The notes beneath the pieces are model-generated. The model saw nothing but the letters and a program-made list of their open reading frames with translations. It did not search any database and had not been told where the DNA came from. Made by a program: the position numbers and the translations under genes. A stretch of 64,000 nucleotides of DNA from Blastomussa wellsi (taxonomy: Eukaryota; Cnidaria; Anthozoa; Scleractinia; Plerogyridae). This document shows positions 21,833-31,964 of this stretch, piece by piece. Where the stretch lies: the NCBI GenBank assembly GCA_947652115.1, contig OX393570.1, forward strand, positions 11,151,837 through 11,215,836, given 5' to 3'. Every line of letters starts with the position of its first letter. The stretch's first letter is position 1.

Positions 21833-22258
21833 ATGGCATGTGTCGCCATAATGGTTGGCGGGGCTGTGTTGAACGCAGTGGCTTTCATCGGCGGTAATTA
21901 TCTCGTGAGGGCTTTTGGGGGCGGTGACAAAGCAGCGCTAGAAGAAAAAGTGCGGCATGATAAAGCTCTCGAGGCGTACCAAGCTGGGTACAAAAAATAC
22001 GCCCGTGACCGCACCAAACTTCTCGACTGGATTGCGACAAACGCGCAAATAAAAGAGAAGGCCAAACAGAACTTCACCAACACTGACTATGCCTTCAAAC
22101 TCTACAACAGGGTGCACCCTGAAGAACGGATGGCACCTCCCAAAGAGCCCAAGTTCTCTGATTTCTATCAGCCAAGCGAGCAGCAGAAAAAGGGTGAACT
22201 TGTGTTCGTTGGCGCTGGGGCGCTCGCTCTGGGCTATGCAGCCTTCCGGTTCCTTTAA
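21833..22258 (+). CDS. Intact Polinton-associated protein with membrane segments at both ends (141 aa)
   Basis: The frame is intact over 141 codons. The N-terminal 30 residues are hydrophobic (AIMVGGAVLNAVAFIGGNYL). The middle 80 are charged and helical with many Tyr and Lys, and the last 20 are again hydrophobic (LVFVGAGALALGYAAFRFL). A hairpin-like virion membrane or minor capsid protein is plausible. It lies 21 bp upstream of the integrase start. Confidence 0.6.
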   Translation: MACVAIMVGGAVLNAVAFIGGNYLVRAFGGGDKAALEEKVRHDKALEAYQAGYKKYARDRTKLLDWIATNAQIKEKAKQNFTNTDYAFKLYNRVHPEERMAPPKEPKFSDFYQPSEQQKKGELVFVGAGALALGYAAFRFL

Positions 22259-22279
22259 ACTTTTTTCTCTTTTATAGTG

Positions 22280-23281
22280 ATGGATGCCAAACTCGCAAAG
22301 ATATACTACGGCCCGGGGGGATATTGGAAAGGCCTTGCCGCTGTTAAAAAATTATCTGAGGCCGCCAAGGTGCCAGAAGACACTGCAAAAAAGTGGCTGG
22401 TACGCCAAGCCCTGTGGCAGATATACCTGCCCGCCCCAAGGCACATTCCTCAACAAAAATTCGATGTGTCCACACCCAACGCCGTCTACCAGGCGGAACT
22501 TCTTTTTCTGCCACACGACAAACTGCCCCGCGGGCGCAAAGTTTTCAAATATGTGCTAACCGTTGACGACGTGGCCAGCCGCTACAAAGAGGCCGAACCC
22601 TTGACTTCGAAAAATTCTTATGAGGTTGCTCTAGCCTTTCAGAAGATTTAGAAGCGCTCACCCCCTGCTTGGCCTCAACTGCTGCTGCGGTCGTGACGCG
22701 GTCGGGCGCGAATTCATGGGCGCTGTTACAAAAGACATGGAAAAATCACAAAACCTATATCCTGCGTGGGCACGTTGACATTCACCGCGACCAGGCCATT
22801 GTTGAACGCTTCAACCGCACCCTTGTCGAACGATTGTTCGGGCACCAGTACGGTGTGGAAATGTGACTCCTTGAGGGTCAGCGGTCAACTGCGTGGGTGA
22901 AAAGACTTCCTGAAGTTGTTTTGGCTTTGAACAACGAGGTAACAAGCCTTACCGGCAAGAAGCCCGCAGTCGCCATCAAAGAAAAAGCTGTTTATGCAAG
23001 GCCATTGACATTTTATTCAAGGCCTGTTGGAAAGGCCGAAAAAAATCCTCCCCTCTCTTGTCCAAGTTCGTTATCTCTACCAAACCGGCGAGCTTGAAGG
23101 TGGTGTGAAAAGAGGCACAGATCAAATCTCGTTGTTGAAAGTTTACAACATTGAAAGATCTTTTACCAAACCAAATCAACCCGTTCTCTACTATTTGCGC
23201 GATGGGCCCAAGTGCGGCTTTGTGCATGAAGAGCTGCTGGTTGTCCCTCCAAACACACAGTTACCCACCGAGCAACTCTAA
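22280..23281 (+). pseudogene. Retroviral-type (DDE) integrase of the Polinton-type element (broken)
   Basis: The ATG at 22280 starts an N-terminal helical region, then a catalytic-core strand with the first Asp (LTVDD). The frame is lost near 22640. The segment carrying the catalytic Glu helix (QAIVERFNRTLVERLF) is in a second frame at about 22770-22866, followed by a stop at 22863-22865. A third block (22897-23020) and a C-terminal SH3-like block with RYLYQTG and a final FVHEELLVV strand (23055-23281) follow in further frames. It would insert element DNA; as written it cannot be translated whole. It converges on the polymerase gene. Confidence 0.8.
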
Positions 23282-24464
23282 CAAAATGCTGTGAGCATCT
23301 TTCAATAAAGCTTCTATTTCACCTTCTAACCCCCCGAGTGACTCTATTTCAGCATCTGTCAATAAAGGCCTGTTGTATCCGTAAGCATTTGTATGGATCC
23401 CATCATCTCCTATCCAGCATTTTGAATCAAACGCGGATAGCGAAATCTTGTTTACGTGCATGCCATAGATTTGGTGCCCTCACTTCGAAGAATGTTCATT
23501 CCGTGCCATAACTGTTTTGCACCTGAAAGCGTTTCCTTGTACTGTTCATGCATTATTTGTTTCTTGACAACGCACTTTTTTACGCCTTTTGCTTTTTTGA
23601 TGTTTTTTTGTCCGCCCTCAGAATCGAGTACATTTTCGACCTCAGACGCACGCACTCTGCTATCAGCGTTCCAGCACATTCATCTTTCATCTTGCCTAAG
23701 GCCTTTTTGTTAGCGTTTGAGTGTAGTGAATGCTCTGCCGGGTAATTGCTTGTATCATATAGAAATTTGTTACTTTCGATGTCTTTGTAGACGTCATCCG
23801 TTTCTATCTCAAGCAGAAGGCTGTCGGTGTCTGTGTACAAAAGCTCGCACTTTGGGCTGTATTGTTTGCGAAGCTTGTTGTAGAAAAAGTCATACATCAG
23901 GATCTTGCTGTTGTCAAGGATCGTCATGCCCATGTAAACCAGTCCGGAACATCCCAATATATTGGTACAGCCGTGACGTCACGAAGCTATTGTTCTCAAG
24001 GAAAATGGCGGACCTTTTCGAAAAATGAAAGGCGCTCAAAGAATTCTGTTGGTTCCAGGCTCTACATGCGTTCATCCGGGACTTTCTGTACCGAATGGTG
24101 AGAAGAAGCATAAGCGGGCATTTTGGAAGCGTGAGAATGTGAATAAGGTGATTTTTCTCATGGAAAAGTGACGATATAGACGCGTGCATGTAGTCACAAC
24201 CAAAGGTAAGCGAAGTTTGAACGTTTTTTTCAAGTATTTAAGTATTTTTCGTTGAGCTGCTTTTATTTTTTACCGATTCTATAGTTTTCATTGCTTCATT
24301 GTGACGAGTTTCACGATAGTAAACAATGCCGATATCTTGTAAACTCTTTTTGAATTGGAGTCTGTATAAGTGACCACAAATATCTGTTATCGTAATGTGC
24401 TCGCTTTCCCTTGTTCTGGTGTATGTTTACGGTGACTGATATCTTTTTTTGCTCTTTTAAGTAC

Positions 24465-25073
24465 ATGGATGAACACACTCAACGTCTTGATACTTTTTGT
24501 CGCATTTGTGGCGATAAATTAAAGGTGAATGTGAGGAGGGAAGACGTCTTCAAGCATGCGACGGAAATCCAGTAAATCTGGAAGATCTCTGTTTTGCTCG
24601 ATTCACCACATGTGCACCCCAGACGTATGTGCATGAAGTGCAGAGTGAAATGCAGCAACAAAGATTATTTGACAGAGAAGTTTAAGCCAAATCAAGAAGC
24701 AAAGGTGTGGTTTCCACACAATGAAGATTGTGAAGTTTGCTCAAAAAGAGAAATAGGCAGGCCATCCAAAAGAAAAAGAGGAAAGTTTGTGGCAAACAAG
24801 GAAGGAGAGCCTGTGCATCCTGGCAGTGACACAGACTCTGCCTCTGATGATGAGGACGAAAAAGATCTGCCAAGAGTTTATTGCATCTCATTGGACTCAG
24901 TTAGTGAGTGCGTTAGAAAGGTTCATCCCACAGACCAATGTGCCATTTTTCAGGAGCTTTGTTATATCATTCCCAAGGCAAAGCTTTTTGAACTCCTGAA
25001 GAACAGCATTGAAGGAGTATTTTTTCTTGAGGAGGAGAATAAGACTTTCGTGCAGCTTCTAGAGCTTCTATGA
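24465..25073 (+). pseudogene. RAG1 N-terminal-domain-like zinc-binding protein (in-frame ochre)
   Basis: The frame from ATG 24465 gives FCRICG about 12 residues in and is interrupted by TAA at 24573-24575. It continues in the same frame with a HP-R-CMKC pair, then W-PHNEDCEVCSKR and a basic GRPSKRKRGK tail. This spacing (CxxC, then HPxxxCxxC, then WxPHxxxCxxC, then a basic patch) matches the central zinc-binding part of the RAG1 N-terminal region and of RAG1-NTD-like proteins in invertebrate transposons. An acidic Asp/Ser stretch and a helical end follow. A role in DNA or protein binding for transposition is inferred. The stop may be a decay mutation or lie in an intron. Confidence 0.65.
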
Positions 25074-25115
25074 ATATTTTTCTAACCTTGGTATCATCCC
25101 CTATGTTTGTTGCAC

Positions 25116-25136
25116 GGGGGGGGGGGGGGGGGGGGT
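25116..25136 (+). repeat. Poly-G tract
   Basis: An almost pure run of about 20 G following TGCAC. It is prone to length change and possibly sequence error. Confidence 0.9.
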
Positions 25137-25673
25137 ACTCCGATGTATAAGCTATATCATGTATATAGGTATGTGCTTCTGTGAAGGGTTTAGTTTTTGA
25201 GCAGTTTAGTCTAGAATATGGTATGGAAATCAGGGGATTTTGGTCTAGAATAGGGTATCCTGGTATCATTTACCTGTTTACCTTGAACCTTTCAATTTTA
25301 TTAAAAAAAAATGTATCAAAAAGGGATGGATTTTTTAGTATCAAGTGTAGAATAGGGTTACAAAATGCAGTTGAACATGGTGAACTATAGGGTAAGGGTA
25401 TCAAATTCCCAGCGATACAGCACTACCCCAAAAATATCCATAGTATCCCCCCCTGTCTGTAAATTTAGTTTTGTATGTAACAGTGTGTACGGGAATCCCA
25501 ATTTCTATTATTCTTACTAAGAGGTTATCTTTTTGTAATTCGAATAAGGAATCAAATCCTTTTTTTTTCTCTTGATCTTTATCTCTTTAAACATTCCTCT
25601 CACTGACCGCTGACTATTCTCCTTTCTGCATGTCTTTAACAATAACCAACTAAATCAAGTTTCATTGTTACAG

Positions 25674-25872
25674 TCGTGTCATTGGTGAGCCAACAATCAG
25701 TAGAAAACCTGCCACCACTCAGAAATGGGTGAAAAACAAGCAGGCTGGTGGAGGGGCTGTAATCCCCTGCACATGGGTATTAAAGGCAACAAGGCAAATG
25801 GCAGAGAGGGTGGAGGAGATTATTAAGTCACGCCTTCCAGACATTGAGGGCCATGAGCTGATGGAAGTACAG
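25674..25872 (+). CDS. Candidate second exon of the RAG1-NTD-like transposon gene
   Basis: A 3' splice site (TTCATTGTTACAG) and a 5' splice site (GTACAG/GTGAGC) bound 199 nt open in one frame. The peptide has a Trp-Val-Lys stretch, GGGAVIPCTWVLK and a helical end with ERVEEIIKSRLPD. No domain recognised. Linkage to the upstream frame is by position and strand only; the donor of the preceding exon was not identified. Confidence 0.4.
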
Positions 25873-26582
25873 GTGAGCAAACAGTACAGAGACAGTATTC
25901 TTGCTATCTTTCTGTTGGCAACACAGATAGTGGTTAGAGCACTTGCCTCTCACCCATGTGGTACAGGTTCTAATCTAGCCGTCTCTGTTAAGCAGCTTGA
26001 GCTTGCGAATAATTAATTAATCTTTACCTCACCCTTGGTTTTCTCCATCCACAATATTGATTAGTAACACATTCTAATTGGATATTGATAGAGGTCCCTC
26101 AGAAAACCTAGCTTTTGCTGATGTTGCTGCTGCTTTCTATATGAATGGTTTCAATCTTTACATTTCACTCCAGCTCAGACCAAATATTGTCCCAACCCTG
26201 CTATCAGAAACACACACTTGTCTTGTCTTGTTAGTTTTGTTAAATATTTATACTAGTCAGCAACACCGAGCAAATCATAAAGCAAACACGAGAGCCAGTT
26301 GGTTATAGACTGGATTATTGATCTCTGACAAAAAATGCATGCAACCACACTAACATGTTTCTACCACTGATTGAAACTTTTCTCTTTTTCAGGTCAAGCA
26401 GTGATCAAGAATTGATCTGATTGATATAATTTGTACAATAAAAAGCTATTTTCTTGAATTGATGACTGTTTAAATAAATTTTGGCATTCAATTTATTTTG
26501 CGTTGATATAGTGTACTGGGACTCAATCAGTTCAATTAATAATCCAGAAGAACTCAAATGTTTCTTGCATTCTTGTAATGCA

Positions 26583-27280
26583 CCAGTCATTTGAAACCCC
26601 CGCACCCCCCCATAGGGGCATACCCGGGGACATAGCGGGGGTTTCACCTGTTTATCACTTACTTTTGGTGCCCCGGTAGGCGGGGATTGCATGTTTTTTC
26701 ACTCCCCCGCCATACATGGCGGGGACGAGGCGGGGACAAGAGCGGGGATTTCACTTTGTCGAAAGGACTGGGTCCTAGCTGAATTATCGACGAGATTCAT
26801 GGTCAGCTTAATTACGATTAAAGGGGACGTTTTGCTTCGTTTTTTATTCGTAATAGTTTGTTATTGGAAGAAAATAGACAAACAACACAATTGGCCCTGT
26901 TTAGGTGCATCATAATCACAGGAATAATCTTTCATACTGATGTTTCAACGAGTATGCAGGCTTTTTATTTTCATACTGTTTTAGCTTTGCAACGGTCAGC
27001 CGAGGATATTGAAATTTTTTCGCCGTGATTCAAATTTTTAAGGCTTGATAAAGTGGCCATAAGAGCAGTATCTTTTGAGAATTTCTTTTGTCTTTTGGCA
27101 ATCTTATCGAGTGGAATATGTGTTACTTTGGGGATGTTTTACATGTGAATTATATGGGCGGGGGAGTTCACTCTCAAAATTTCCCCAGGTAGGCGGGGAT
27201 TTCACTGCCTTTCACAGGCACAAAAAGTGAATGCCCCGGGTATGCCCCTATGGGGGGGTGCGGGGGTTTCAAATGACTGG
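26583..27280. mobile_element. 698-bp non-autonomous TIR element nested in the 4.2-kb transposon
   Basis: Identical 47-bp inverted ends begin CCAGTCATTTGAAACCCCCG. TGCA is duplicated at 26579-26582 and 27281-27284. The interior contains GGCGGGGATTTCACT repeats, in line with the C-rich termini, and no ORF of note. The perfect TIRs suggest a fairly recent insertion. Its termini (CCAGTC) and 4-bp duplication match the host transposon, so both may use the same type of transposase. Confidence 0.85.
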
Positions 27281-27426
27281 TGCATAAATTGAAGTACTCA
27301 AAAACAGGTTAAAATAATGAACAACAGCACACTGTGGAAGTGCCAGTGGAAAAAAACAACACCCGAACAACATTAAGTTTTAATACAAAAATACACAACA
27401 GGTTGAAACTCTTTTTAAACCATTTA

Positions 27427-27963
27427 TTAGTTTTCTTTTAGTAGGCGTTTTAGGTCTCTTGTAAAAACATAGCATTTCCCACCTCCAAAAAGACAATACA
27501 AATCTACTGCCCTATTTGTTATCTGTGTTTGTGTGGATAACTCAGTTGCTGGGCTATTTATAGCGTACTGGAACTCAAAGAACCTAAAACTCGAGTCTTG
27601 GTTGTCTAAATCTTCATGGGAATAATAAATAACAAACATTCTTAATTGTTCACAAGTGCATTTTCTATTAGCTGGACTCGATCGATTTAACATGTACTAT
27701 ATTTCAAAGTGGGAACCAGTTCAATGTGCAACGTGCAAGAAGTGGCCGATCCCATTAATCAAGAAAAATTCATAAGCTCTTTTACTCACCAATTACATAA
27801 TGCTTTGAAGCAGAAAGATTCACTGAAAATCATTGGCACTGCCTACCAGCTTGTTTCCATATCGTGTGGATGTGCACGATCTTCTAGCGAATTGCTAATC
27901 TCTAAACTCTTTCACGAAATTCATAAAAAAAAATACTTTTGTGGTCGCCCTTTAAATTCATAA
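27427..27963. other. Unassigned short ORFs in the right part of the 4.2-kb transposon
   Basis: A minus frame of 88 codons (27427-27693) and a plus frame of 84 codons (27709-27963) are open but show no recognised domain. Either could be an exon of the element's gene or chance. They are listed because nothing else explains this stretch. Confidence 0.25.
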
Positions 27964-30900
27964 ATTCAAAATTTCCAGTATTTCAAGTAATCTACCTCCC
28001 TAAACGAAAGAAAAAAACCTAAGAATACCCAAAACCCAGACCACGCTTTCGTCCGCCATCTTGAATATTTTGGTTTGTTTTGAAACGTGACACTAGAACC
28101 GCAACGCGAAATCTTATTGGTTGAAACACGAGTCACGGCTGTACTAATATATTGGGATGTTCCGGACTGGTAAACAGGTTTATTCAGCAGCAAGCGACTT
28201 TTACGCATGTGGATCCACGCAATGTCGTTTGTAAATTCGGCAAACCTTGAGTACAGAGGGCTGGCAACCAATTTCCTTATTTTGTTTTCCTCGCCGCTGC
28301 GCACGATTTTGGGTTTGCCGAAAACTGAGTTGTTCATGAGCTTGTAAAAGTTCTTCAAAGTCGCTCTTTGCGTTTTTCCTGAACTCAGTATTCATCGATA
28401 TGTATGGCTCCATCCAGCATTCTTGTTCGAACTCGAGCACCCTGTGCACTTGTTTTAGTTTCATGCCCTGGGAGAGATAAAACTGAAGGTTTCTGTAATG
28501 AACGACGTAGTTGTTTTTGTCTTCAAGTGTAAGCAGCAGCTTCTCACTGTCCGGGGGGGTTAATTCCAGGTCTTTCATTGTCTTCATTTGGTAGTTCGAC
28601 ATCCATTCCTTTTGGACAACTTTTTTTCTCCGGTGCCAGAGGATAGCTGTTGTGTTCCTCGTGCAGTTCTGTGGGATATGCAAGATCAACCTCGAGAATC
28701 CACCCATTCCTCGCGTTCTCTGTTTTATTCATAATCTCCTGCTCTGTGGGCATAATGCGTTTCCATTTGAAATCTCTTTTGGGAAGGGGCTTGCTCATTG
28801 CCCATCCGTAAAGGTTGTTTGCGTCGAGATACATAATATATTTTTTTCCGTTTTCTGGGGTCGTAGTCAGGCAGACGGGGGTTGTTTGCCTTGGCGTACC
28901 TCTTGCTTACCATCGAGATTCCACTACGCATTCCTATTTCCACGAAGAGATGCATTTCAAGGTCTGTGAATAGCTCCAGCTCGACTCCCGTCTTTTTCAA
29001 GAACGTGTCCCATGAGAGGCCTGGCAACGTGTAATAATGTGCCGGATCCAATCCGTATTGCTTTTGGCACAGGTTTCAGAAGTTCTCGAAAACATCTGCC
29101 AGCAGGGCAACATCAGTTTTGACGTAGAGATCATGATAGTCGCCCAGAGACATGCATCCGAAAGCCTCTCAGACCTTCTGTGCATGCGCATACTCTTCGT
29201 CTGTGACATGCTCGTCCGAGAGTTTGCTGTAAAACATCTGCTTGTCTGGCAGCCTAGTCTCACTGAATCTCTCCCAAGAGTCTATGTACTCGTAAGGGTA
29301 GATCCCCTTTTTGTAAAGTAGTTCGCTGCCGTTTGAGATGCTTGATGTTATTTTCAGACACTCCTGGGAGACAAGTGCATCAAGGCTTCCTTGCAGAAAG
29401 TTCAGGCTGTCGATGAAATGCAGATTCCCAACTGAAAATGTGATGTATTTCTCCATGTTGTTGGCGATGCATCAGACTTCTTTCTGCTGCTGGGACATCG
29501 CTTGCATAAGGTGATGCACGTCGTGAGGTTGTGAAATACAAAAGGTATTGGGGCCGTCTTGGGGTTTATTCGCAGTTTAAGATTTCATGTGTTGTGCGCG
29601 GCTCCTCGGTACCTGCCTGACATGTGGCAGTGGTCTTTTACCGCGTCTCTGTAATTTTTTACAAGCAATGGTTCTGCGCAGAACAAACATGTTTCCTGAT
29701 TTTTTGCTATCCATTGGTTGTTTTTGTCTCTTTCTTTCCTTTCTCTTTTTGGCCCGATAAGTCCCATTGTTTTAAACGCTTGGTAATAACATCTTTCGTG
29801 GCTTTGGCCGCAATAACGGCGTGTATCATGGTTGCTGACAGGGATTGAATCTAAGTGTTGATCCTGGATCAAACTTTTGTCACAAATATGACATTCAGTC
29901 GCGTTTTTGTAATTTTCCCAATCTTCTGCTGTCATCACAATAGGCTTTGGTGTGGCCAAAATATCTGTTCTATTTGTCTCCACCTGTGTGATGACTTTGA
30001 GAAACTTTCCCACTGCATTTTCGCCCCTGTAAACCACTGGTGGTTTGACGATGCGCCCGTCACTTCTTACAACTGTGAATGAAAAGCCACATGCCTGGTG
30101 CCATTCTATCTTCTCCTTGTAGCTGCTTCTTTCTGGCCTACGGCGACAGCCTGGAATCATTCTGACCAAAGCCTCAAAGTCTGCATATATCACGTATGGC
30201 ACCTTCATCTGTTTGTGGTGATGTTGGAAAGAAAGGGTGTTTTTCCCCTCTTCCAGCATCTCGATCCTCGTCGGCCAGCCGTGGACGCCGTTGCAATATT
30301 TTTTATGGTTCACGAGCACCTTCGCTCGTGTGAAACGTTATAAGCACATCATGCAATAGAAAGTTCTATTATTTATTGCCTTGTCAAACAGCAAAGCGGA
30401 GACCCGTTTTACATAACAATAGTGTTGTATTTCCCCTCTCTCTATTAGCATCAGGTTTATCCTTTGTAAATTTCTCCCTTTCTCACTTATCCTGTGGACT
30501 ATCACACGGTTGTTTTCCCAGCCAAAGACATTTATTGCGAGGCCTTTGTTTTGCGCCTCTAGCTTGTCTATCTGTTTCACCGGTGTTGGGAAATCGATCG
30601 CGTTGTAGTTTATACCATCGTTAATCGGGTATTTGTTTGGTCTTTGCGCGTGCTATCCATCTTGCGGAGGAAATAAAACAGCTCTTAGCACCCACTTCAA
30701 ACATTCATTGTCCCTATTTTTTACATTGATTATAGCCTTCTTGTTTGCCAGATTTGCCGGAAGAGGCAAATAAGTTCCACCGCGTATTGGTTCAAAGCGT
30801 GCGACATTCACGAACGCAGTATCTATCGTTTCAACGTCCCATCCTGATCCCGCATAAGACCAGTTTCCTGTTTCTCCTTTTACTCTTTCAATGGATTCGT

Positions 30901-31311
30901 TGAATTTTTGTTTTATTTGTTCTTTATCGTGCCTGTGGAAAACATGGGGTTCTGTTTCTTTAAAATAATGTGTCATGTGTTGCATTTCATCGTTTCTTTG
31001 TATTGAAAAGTTTACTTTTAATCCAAAACTTACTTTTATGTTATTTAACTTTAGGAGTTCTAGTTCAACCAAATCAGTGAACTTTGCTTTGTTTTCTCTT
31101 GCAAATACTAAAAGATCTTTGTTGTTTGGATTTCCTTTGGATACATCCATTCTCCAAACATGAAGCCATCCCTGGAAATTACTTTGTGATAATAGAAACC
31201 CGTCATGTACTTAGGTTTCTGTTTGCCTCCCTCGTTATTGGACCGTAAAACGTTCGAAAAACATCGGATGAATAATTTGCAGCAGCCATTTTGGTGTATA
31301 TACTTGTGCAT

Positions 31312-31680
31312 CTATTTCTTCAATTGGAAAATAATTCTGGTCCACAAAAAAAAAGTGCAGACATTTCTTCAAAAAAAAATATTATTCTCTGGCACAAATG
31401 CACTGAAAATAACTTCACTGGACTGCAAAGTCGCGCAATGATTTATTTTGCGTTTTCACATTCCTGAACGACACCTAATTCCAAAACGCCCAGATTTCTG
31501 TCTGCTATTTTTTCATGGGCGATTCAGAATGTTCATGGGCGCTTTGTAATGGTTGGGGCCAATTGCAATTTCCGGGGCGCTTTGCAATGTCTAAAAATGT
31601 CAGTTGTGTCATTTCTATTTATTCACTCTGCTTGACCCGCAGGCCCACGCATTTTGTCTGTTTGCTTTATTTTGCCCTCA
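31312..31680. other. No gene seen
   Basis: AT-rich sequence to the right of the first Polinton-type element. No terminal repeat of that element could be matched to its left side. Confidence 0.4.
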
Positions 31681-31856
31681 CACATTTCAAATACCTGGCC
31701 CAAACACGTTTGCAATTTGTTTCCTTTTCGCTGAAAGTCGTTTTTCACACTAAACGAGGTGACATTTGGAGCCGAGTTTAGTGTGAAAAACGACTTTCAG
31801 CGAAAAGGAAACAAATTGCAAACTTGTTTGGGCCAGAACCAGTATTTGAAATGTGT
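31681..31856. repeat. Large near-perfect palindrome, about 77-bp arms
   Basis: CACATTTCAAATACCTGGCC ... CGCTGAAAGTCGTTTTTCACACTAAAC at 31681-31757 is mirrored at 31778-31856 around a 20-bp centre (GAGGTGACATTTGGAGCCGA). Only a few mismatches separate the arms. It could extrude as a cruciform or be the solo ends of a foldback element. A degenerate relative of the right arm occurs at 1755-1830. Confidence 0.85.
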
Positions 31857-31964
31857 CTGCCCGAGCAAGCCACGGCCGAATGAAGAAAACAGGAAATGGT
31901 ATCACAGATCTTTGACATCAATAGATTGCATGGCGCTGGCAACAATGCCGTGGCTCTTTTGAAG

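Larger units (their letters stand above)
23939..28170. mobile_element. 4.2-kb TIR transposon encoding a RAG1 N-terminal-like protein, inserted in the Polinton polymerase
   Basis: A 39-bp terminal inverted repeat starting CCAGTCCGGAACATCC (one mismatch) lies at 23939-23977 and 28132-28170. TAAA at 23935-23938 and 28171-28174 is the target duplication. Removing the element and one TAAA leaves the surrounding polymerase sequence continuous, which fixes the insertion point. Inside are a RAG1-NTD-like gene on the plus strand and a nested 698-bp element. The 4-bp duplication excludes mariner (TA), Harbinger (3 bp) and hAT (8 bp). Chapaev- or Sola-type superfamilies use 4 bp, but assignment is open. 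No recognisable DDE core was found, so it may be non-autonomous or carry a diverged, spliced transposase. Confidence 0.85.
16612..31311. mobile_element. Polinton/Maverick-type virus-like element 1 (decayed)
   Basis: The region contains the hallmark set: packaging ATPase, probable capsid protein, retroviral-type integrase, protein-primed family-B DNA polymerase, plus small probable virion proteins. It has GC-richer, closely packed genes unlike the flanking DNA. Left-side genes read mainly plus, and the polymerase reads minus from the right end. No terminal inverted repeats could be identified at either end, so the boundaries are the outermost recognisable genes. Many genes carry frameshifts or stops. 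A 4.2-kb transposon (23939-28170) interrupts the polymerase. Confidence 0.8.
23261..31311 (-). pseudogene. Protein-primed family-B DNA polymerase of the Polinton-type element (interrupted and frameshifted)
   Basis: The gene reads leftward. The N-terminal blocks lie at 31150-30338. Block 30319-29585 has an exonuclease I motif (YADFEAL) and a Cys/His zinc-binding DHCHxxGRYRG motif as in endonuclease VII-like domains. Motif A (LDANNLYG) is near 28820, motif B (NNSVFGK) near 28325, and motif C (YTDTDS) near 23830. The C-terminal end reaches 23261. Frame changes occur near 30640, 30330, 29500-29460, 29200, 29020, 28780, 28650 and 28360. Between motifs B and C a 4,232-bp transposon (23939-28170) is inserted. 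The enzyme would replicate the element. Confidence 0.85.

Noticed and set aside
23456..24101. Plus-strand ORFs over the polymerase C-terminal region
   Set aside because: The minus strand carries the polymerase motif C and continuous family-like sequence here.
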